Origin: CAYPAV01 sp964408805
GTDB lineage: Bacteria; Pseudomonadota; Alphaproteobacteria; UBA8366
DNA length: 64,000 nt
NCBI GenBank assembly: GCA_964408805.1
Contig: CAYPAV010000002.1
Span: forward strand, 248,001 to 312,000
Direction: 5' to 3'
Part shown: positions 60,655 through 64,000 of the stretch, one piece after another
How positions within the stretch are numbered: position 1 is the first letter of the stretch
Layout: each line of letters opens with the position of its first letter
Program-made: the position numbers and the translations under genes
The notes under the pieces: generated by a model
Seen by the model: only the letters and a program-made list of their open reading frames with translations
The model's database searches: none
Told to the model about the DNA's origin: nothing

Positions 60655-60825
60655 TTTCGCCTAAGACGGCGATCCGAAATATTGTCCGGTGTTGGGGGTT
60701 AAGCCACCGTAAGTTCTTCCGCTTTCGAATATGCCGCGATTGATGTCCGGAAACCGGGCGAAAGCGGACAGAAAATATAGCTGTCCGAAAACGGCCGAAG
60801 TTGACCCATAAGAGACATTCGACCG
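60655..60825. repeat. Dispersed intergenic repeat, copy R3
   Basis: Fills most of the gap 60608-60930, in which no gene is visible. It carries TAAGCCACCGTAAGTTCTTC, then TGTCCGGAAACCGGGCGAAA and GCGGACAGAAAATA, and ends near GACCCATAAGAGACATT. TGTCCG and CGGACA could pair as a short stem. Confidence 0.65.
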
Positions 60826-60930
60826 GCTCATGTTAGGCGCCAGAAGATTGACCCCTAAGCCGCTTCTCCGGCACCCTTCCTGCTGAAAATTCGCCACGAC
60901 TTTTGATAACGCCCGGTGAGGGGAGGCCGG

Positions 60931-62419
60931 ATGAAGCTCGGAAGACATATCGTCGCTGTGGTGGTGCTGGCCTTCGTCTCTGGCTGGACGATGTCGGCGG
61001 AAGCCGCCAAACGCGTCGCCCTGGTCATCGGAACTGATAGGTACGCGACCCTCCCTGATCTCAACAACGCTAGGGCGGATGCGAAGGGTATCGCGACAAA
61101 GCTCCAGTCGCTCGGTTTCGAAGTCATCCTCAAACAGAACGCCAGCCGCCGGGGCTTCGCGCGCGCACTCGATGATTTTGAAGGCCGTTTAGCGCAAGCC
61201 GAGGTGGGGTTGGTGTTCTACGCGGGCCACGGAATTCAGGCGAAGGGCACGAACTATCTCATCCCCGCCGATGCCAGGGTCGAGACCGAGGCCGACCTGC
61301 GTTACGAAGGAATACCGGCTAGCGACTTTCTCGGGGCCATGGAGCGTGCCGGGACACAGCTCAACATCGTCATCCTCGATGCCTGCCGCGACAATCCACT
61401 GCCCAAGAGATCGCGGTCGGCGGCGAGAGGCTTGGCCGTGCCAGTCATACCAGCGGGTATCAAGGGCACCGCGATCCTTTACTCCGCAGCGCCAGGGCAG
61501 ACGGCGCAGGACGGTCCCAAGGGGGGCCACGGTGTGTTTACCGGGGCGCTGCTGAGGGCTTTGGACGAGCCGGGATTGAAACTAGAGGCCGTGTTCAAGA
61601 GAACGGCGGTGCATCTCGGTGGTGACCAACGGCAAACAGGACCCGTGGATCAACTCGTCGGTGAAGGGTGACTTCTACTTCCGCTCTGCGGGCGCCCAGG
61701 CTCGAAAGAAGGTGACACCATCCGTGCCTGCTGGAGCGTCGGCGGAGATCGTCTTCTGGCAGTCGATCAAGGACAGCACCAACCCGGCTTCCTTCAAGGC
61801 GTATCTCTCGCAATACCCCAACAGTGCCTTCGCTGGTTTGGCTCGGGTCAAGTTGAACGAGTTAAAGCCACCGAAGGTCGCGGCGCGAAAACCAACACCA
61901 TCACCACCCAAGACGCGAACCGAACCGCCCGCCCCCACCGATCAGGAATCGTTGTTCTGGCAGTCGATCAAGGGCAGCGACAACCCAGCGGACTACCAGG
62001 ACTATCTCATGGCATTCCCCAACGGCACCTTCGCACGCCTCGCCAAGCGACGAGTGAGTGAACTCAAACGCAAGAAGGTGGCCGTGGCGTCGCCTCCAAA
62101 GCCCGCCCGTTCCCGGAGAAGCGAGAAATTGCGGGGCCGCCACATCTTTGTCGACACCAAGGTTAAGTCGATTGGCTTGCGGTGGTGCAAGCTACTGAGA
62201 GGGGCCGGGCTGATCGTCACATGCCGTGCCGGTGTCGGCAGCGGTAACGGGAATGATATATTCCTCAAATGTTCAACGCTTCCATCGGAAACTGGAGAAA
62301 TAGTTCAGGAAATCTTGGGTATCAGCGGCTTTAAGGTGTGGGACTGGCGCAGAAAACCAAATTGGGGCGCGAAATACTGTAACAATAAATATGCGATCCA
62401 TATTTGGACGGAAAAGTGA
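60931..62419 (+). pseudogene. Caspase-like (peptidase C14) gene with a frameshift
   Basis: The first part reads 'MKLGRHIVAVVVLAFVSGW' (signal peptide) then a caspase-fold domain with His100 in 'FYAGHGIQ' and Cys152 in 'ILDACRDNP'. The frame breaks near 61618. The continuation 'TNGKQDPWINSSVKGDFYF' is in the next frame, and removing one G in CTCGGTGGTG restores 'VHLVVTNGKQDPW'. The second part (to 62419) has two 'FWQSIK...' repeats of about 35 residues, then a Lys-rich linker and a C-terminal domain. A sequencing error, a real mutation or a frameshift at this point are all possible. GGGGAGG precedes ATG 60931. Confidence 0.8.
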
Positions 62420-62609
62420 CGCCAGCAAATTCGCGACGCAATCGCTTCCCGACATTCCGACCCCCCCCGACCCTCTAGGAAGCCCGCTGGTGCGCGTTGG
62501 CCAGCGTGTCCGCTCCACACACTGCATCGACGCGCCGGAGACGAACAGTTGATCGGCTGATGTCTGCAATTGGCTAAATTTCCCCGTAAATCAGATCGCC
62601 GATTTAGGT

Positions 62610-62742
62610 TCGGAGCTGAAGGCTAAGCAGCCGTCTGTTCGTCTGTTTTTGAAAACGCTGTGATTCATGTCCGGAAACTGGGAGAAAGCGGACGGAATAT
62701 TTGGCAGTCAAAACTGGCTGCACCTGACCCGAAGCGGAAAGG
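62610..62742. repeat. Dispersed intergenic repeat, copy R4
   Basis: Within the gap 62420-62923, which otherwise shows no gene I can support. It carries TAAGCAGCCGTCTGTTCG, later ATGTCCGGAAACTGGGAG, AAAGCGGACGGAATAT and GACCCGAAGCGGAAA. It is more diverged from R2 and R3 than those two are from each other. Confidence 0.6.
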
Positions 62743-62923
62743 ATATTCCTGGCATGGACCATTCGAAACGATCCAATGGGCGCGAACTGGCTTGATCGAG
62801 GCAGAGGCCGAGCGCAAATTCATTGGAGAGAGTTCATATGGGGAATCCCGGCGGGCCGCAGGTTTCGCTTGCCCAAGTCCCGGGCCGTGCGACACTGCCG
62901 GTGATCCGAGGGAGGACCACATC

Positions 62924-63730
62924 ATGCGCCGGGACGAGTTGACGGAACGTTTCCGTGCCCTGCATGTCCCGGGTCAGCCGGTGGTAATGCCGAATCCCTG
63001 GGATCTGGGATCGGCAAAGGTGATGGCGGGGCTGGGTGCGCGGGCATTGGCGACGACCTCGGGCGGGCATGGGTTCACGCTGGGTCTGGGCGATGGCGGA
63101 AAGGTGACGCGCGACATGGCCTTGCAGCACGCCGCCGACATATGCGCCGTGGTCGACGTGCCTGTGAACGCCGACTTCGAGAACGGGTTTGGTGACGATC
63201 CCGAAACTGTCGCCGAAACCGTGCGGCTGGCAGCACAAGCCGGTCTCGCCGGTGTCTCGATCGAGGACATAGCCCTGCCGGCGCCGGAGTCCTATCCGTT
63301 TGATCAGGCTCTGGCCCGCATCGAGGCGGCAATCGACGCGGCCCGCGCGGCGGGGATCGTTCTAACTGCCCGCGCTGATGGTTGTGTCACCAAGAGCTAT
63401 GACCAGGCCGAGGCCTTGCGCCGCTGCCAGGCGTTCGCCCAAGCAGGCGCCGACGTGATCTATGCACCGCTGGTCGATGCCGACACCACCCGCGCGATGG
63501 CCGCCACCGGGACACCGGTCAATCTGCTGGTCGCCGGCGCGGTGGGCAATTTGACGGCGGACCAGATGGGAGCGCTGGGGGTCGCCCGCATTTCAATCGG
63601 TGCGAGACTGGCCCGGGTCACGCAACAGGTGATCCTCGACGGCACCCGCGCGATGCTGGAGCGGGGCGATTTCACCATCCTGAACGGTGGCGCAAACGCC
63701 ACCGAGGTCGAGGCATTGTTAACCGAATGA
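62924..63730 (+). CDS. Isocitrate lyase/PEP mutase family protein
   Basis: A 268-residue TIM-barrel protein starting 'MRRDELTERFRALHVPGQPVVMPNPWD'. It shows 'NADFENGFGDDPETVAETVRLAAQAG', 'VSIEDIALP' and 'VLTARADG', the metal and phosphonate-binding segments of the family that includes methylisocitrate lyase, oxaloacetate hydrolase and PEP mutase. No Cys in a KKCGH loop is seen, so it is not a classical isocitrate lyase. The start is ATG at 62924, with GGGAGG ahead; the frame is open further upstream. Which reaction it runs is not evident. Confidence 0.88.
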   Translation: MRRDELTERFRALHVPGQPVVMPNPWDLGSAKVMAGLGARALATTSGGHGFTLGLGDGGKVTRDMALQHAADICAVVDVPVNADFENGFGDDPETVAETVRLAAQAGLAGVSIEDIALPAPESYPFDQALARIEAAIDAARAAGIVLTARADGCVTKSYDQAEALRRCQAFAQAGADVIYAPLVDADTTRAMAATGTPVNLLVAGAVGNLTADQMGALGVARISIGARLARVTQQVILDGTRAMLERGDFTILNGGANATEVEALLTE

Positions 63731-63810
63731 GCTGCAAAATCGCGGGAAACCGACGTCCGTTCCTAGCTAGAAGCGACGGTTAAACTTACTCCGTCGGAAT
63801 GTCTGCAATG

Positions 63811-63832
63811 CGACCCCTAAGCGGACGTTGCG
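63811..63832. repeat. Fragment of the dispersed repeat
   Basis: Bases 63811-63832 hold CGACCCCTAAGCGGACGTTG, matching the end of the longer repeat. It lies in the gap 63731-63938. Confidence 0.45.
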
Positions 63833-63938
63833 GCAATCGCATATGTGGGTTTCTTTCAGCGACACGTCCAATGCTCCGCCGTTGCCGGGGTGCATTCCGC
63901 GCGCTAGCCTGATGGGGAAATATCGGAAACCGTCGACC

Positions 63939-64000
63939 ATGGTCGAAAATACATCCACGGACGCCAATCTTTCCGCACACCCCGCATGGATGGAGTTCGA
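63939..64000 (+). CDS. Start of an unidentified gene (3' end outside window)
   Basis: ATG at 63939 opens a frame that runs off the window end, beginning 'MVENTSTDANLSAHPAWMEF'. GGAAA lies about ten bases ahead. Too little is visible to name it. Confidence 0.4.
   Translation, partial: MVENTSTDANLSAHPAWMEF

Noticed and set aside
61600..61640. Programmed frameshift site in the caspase-like gene
   Set aside because: No slippery heptamer is present at the junction; a mutation or sequencing error is simpler.
63767..63967. Short minus-strand open frame near the window end
   Set aside because: Overlaps a repeat fragment and the likely start of the next gene; no ribosome binding site or family feature.
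1..64000. tRNA, rRNA, CRISPR arrays, insertion sequences or phage genes
   Set aside because: I looked for cloverleaf-like sequence, regular repeat-spacer patterns, transposases and integrases and saw none.

Overview
The window is GC-rich, gene-dense bacterial chromosome. It contains catabolic enzymes (hydantoinase/oxoprolinase pairs, MmgE/PrpD, LLM flavin oxidoreductase, fumarylacetoacetate hydrolase family, crotonases, a thiolase and Asp/Glu racemases), many ATGA overlaps and AGGAG-type ribosome binding sites. This suits an environmental alphaproteobacterium, perhaps Rhodospirillales-like. That placement is inference, because there is no rRNA, tRNA or insertion sequence here to anchor it.

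Layout. 1-5.8 kb: a truncated methyltransferase, a TerC membrane protein and a minus-strand operon of MBL hydrolase, HyuA and HyuB. 5.8-15.3 kb: small-molecule catabolism plus a DUF427-adenylate cyclase fusion. 15.4-25 kb: an FAD oxidase-HyuA-HyuB operon, an O-methyltransferase and a VOC/crotonase group followed by a thiolase. 25.1-37.9 kb: an Asp/Glu racemase homologue lacking both catalytic cysteines, a TauD-like dioxygenase, a stress-type protein with an ion transporter, an M24 protein, transporters, a chromosomal PcfJ-like protein, a CheY-like receiver and a D-glutamate cyclase family protein.

37.9-48.1 kb is the most interesting part and looks like a selenium island. A redoxin gene (37944-38417) has an in-frame TGA exactly where the family has the first Cys of its CxxC motif. 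A small stem-loop lies directly downstream, which fits selenocysteine insertion. Within 7 kb lie EgtD, an EgtB-type sulfoxide synthase read here as SenA, the SenB selenosugar synthase, and a SelD fused to an FAD/NAD oxidoreductase. Together these form the selenoneine pathway plus the selenophosphate supply. Just upstream of selD on the same strand is a PhnDCE-like ABC transporter that I infer imports a selenium oxyanion. Selenophosphate made here could feed both selenoneine and selenoprotein synthesis. SelA, SelB and tRNA-Sec are not in the window.

48.2-53.2 kb returns to catabolism: a class V aminotransferase, a haloalkane dehalogenase with a complete catalytic pentad, an FMN-binding protein, and a cysteine-intact racemase paired with a dihydropyrimidinase/hydantoinase. 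53.4-64 kb is looser and more accessory in character. It holds a FecR-domain protein, an acyl-CoA ligase, a GFA protein, a duplicated adenylate cyclase with one copy decayed, a frameshifted caspase-like protein, and at least four copies of a dispersed intergenic repeat not noticed elsewhere in the window. It ends with a PEP mutase/isocitrate lyase family enzyme and the first codons of a further gene.
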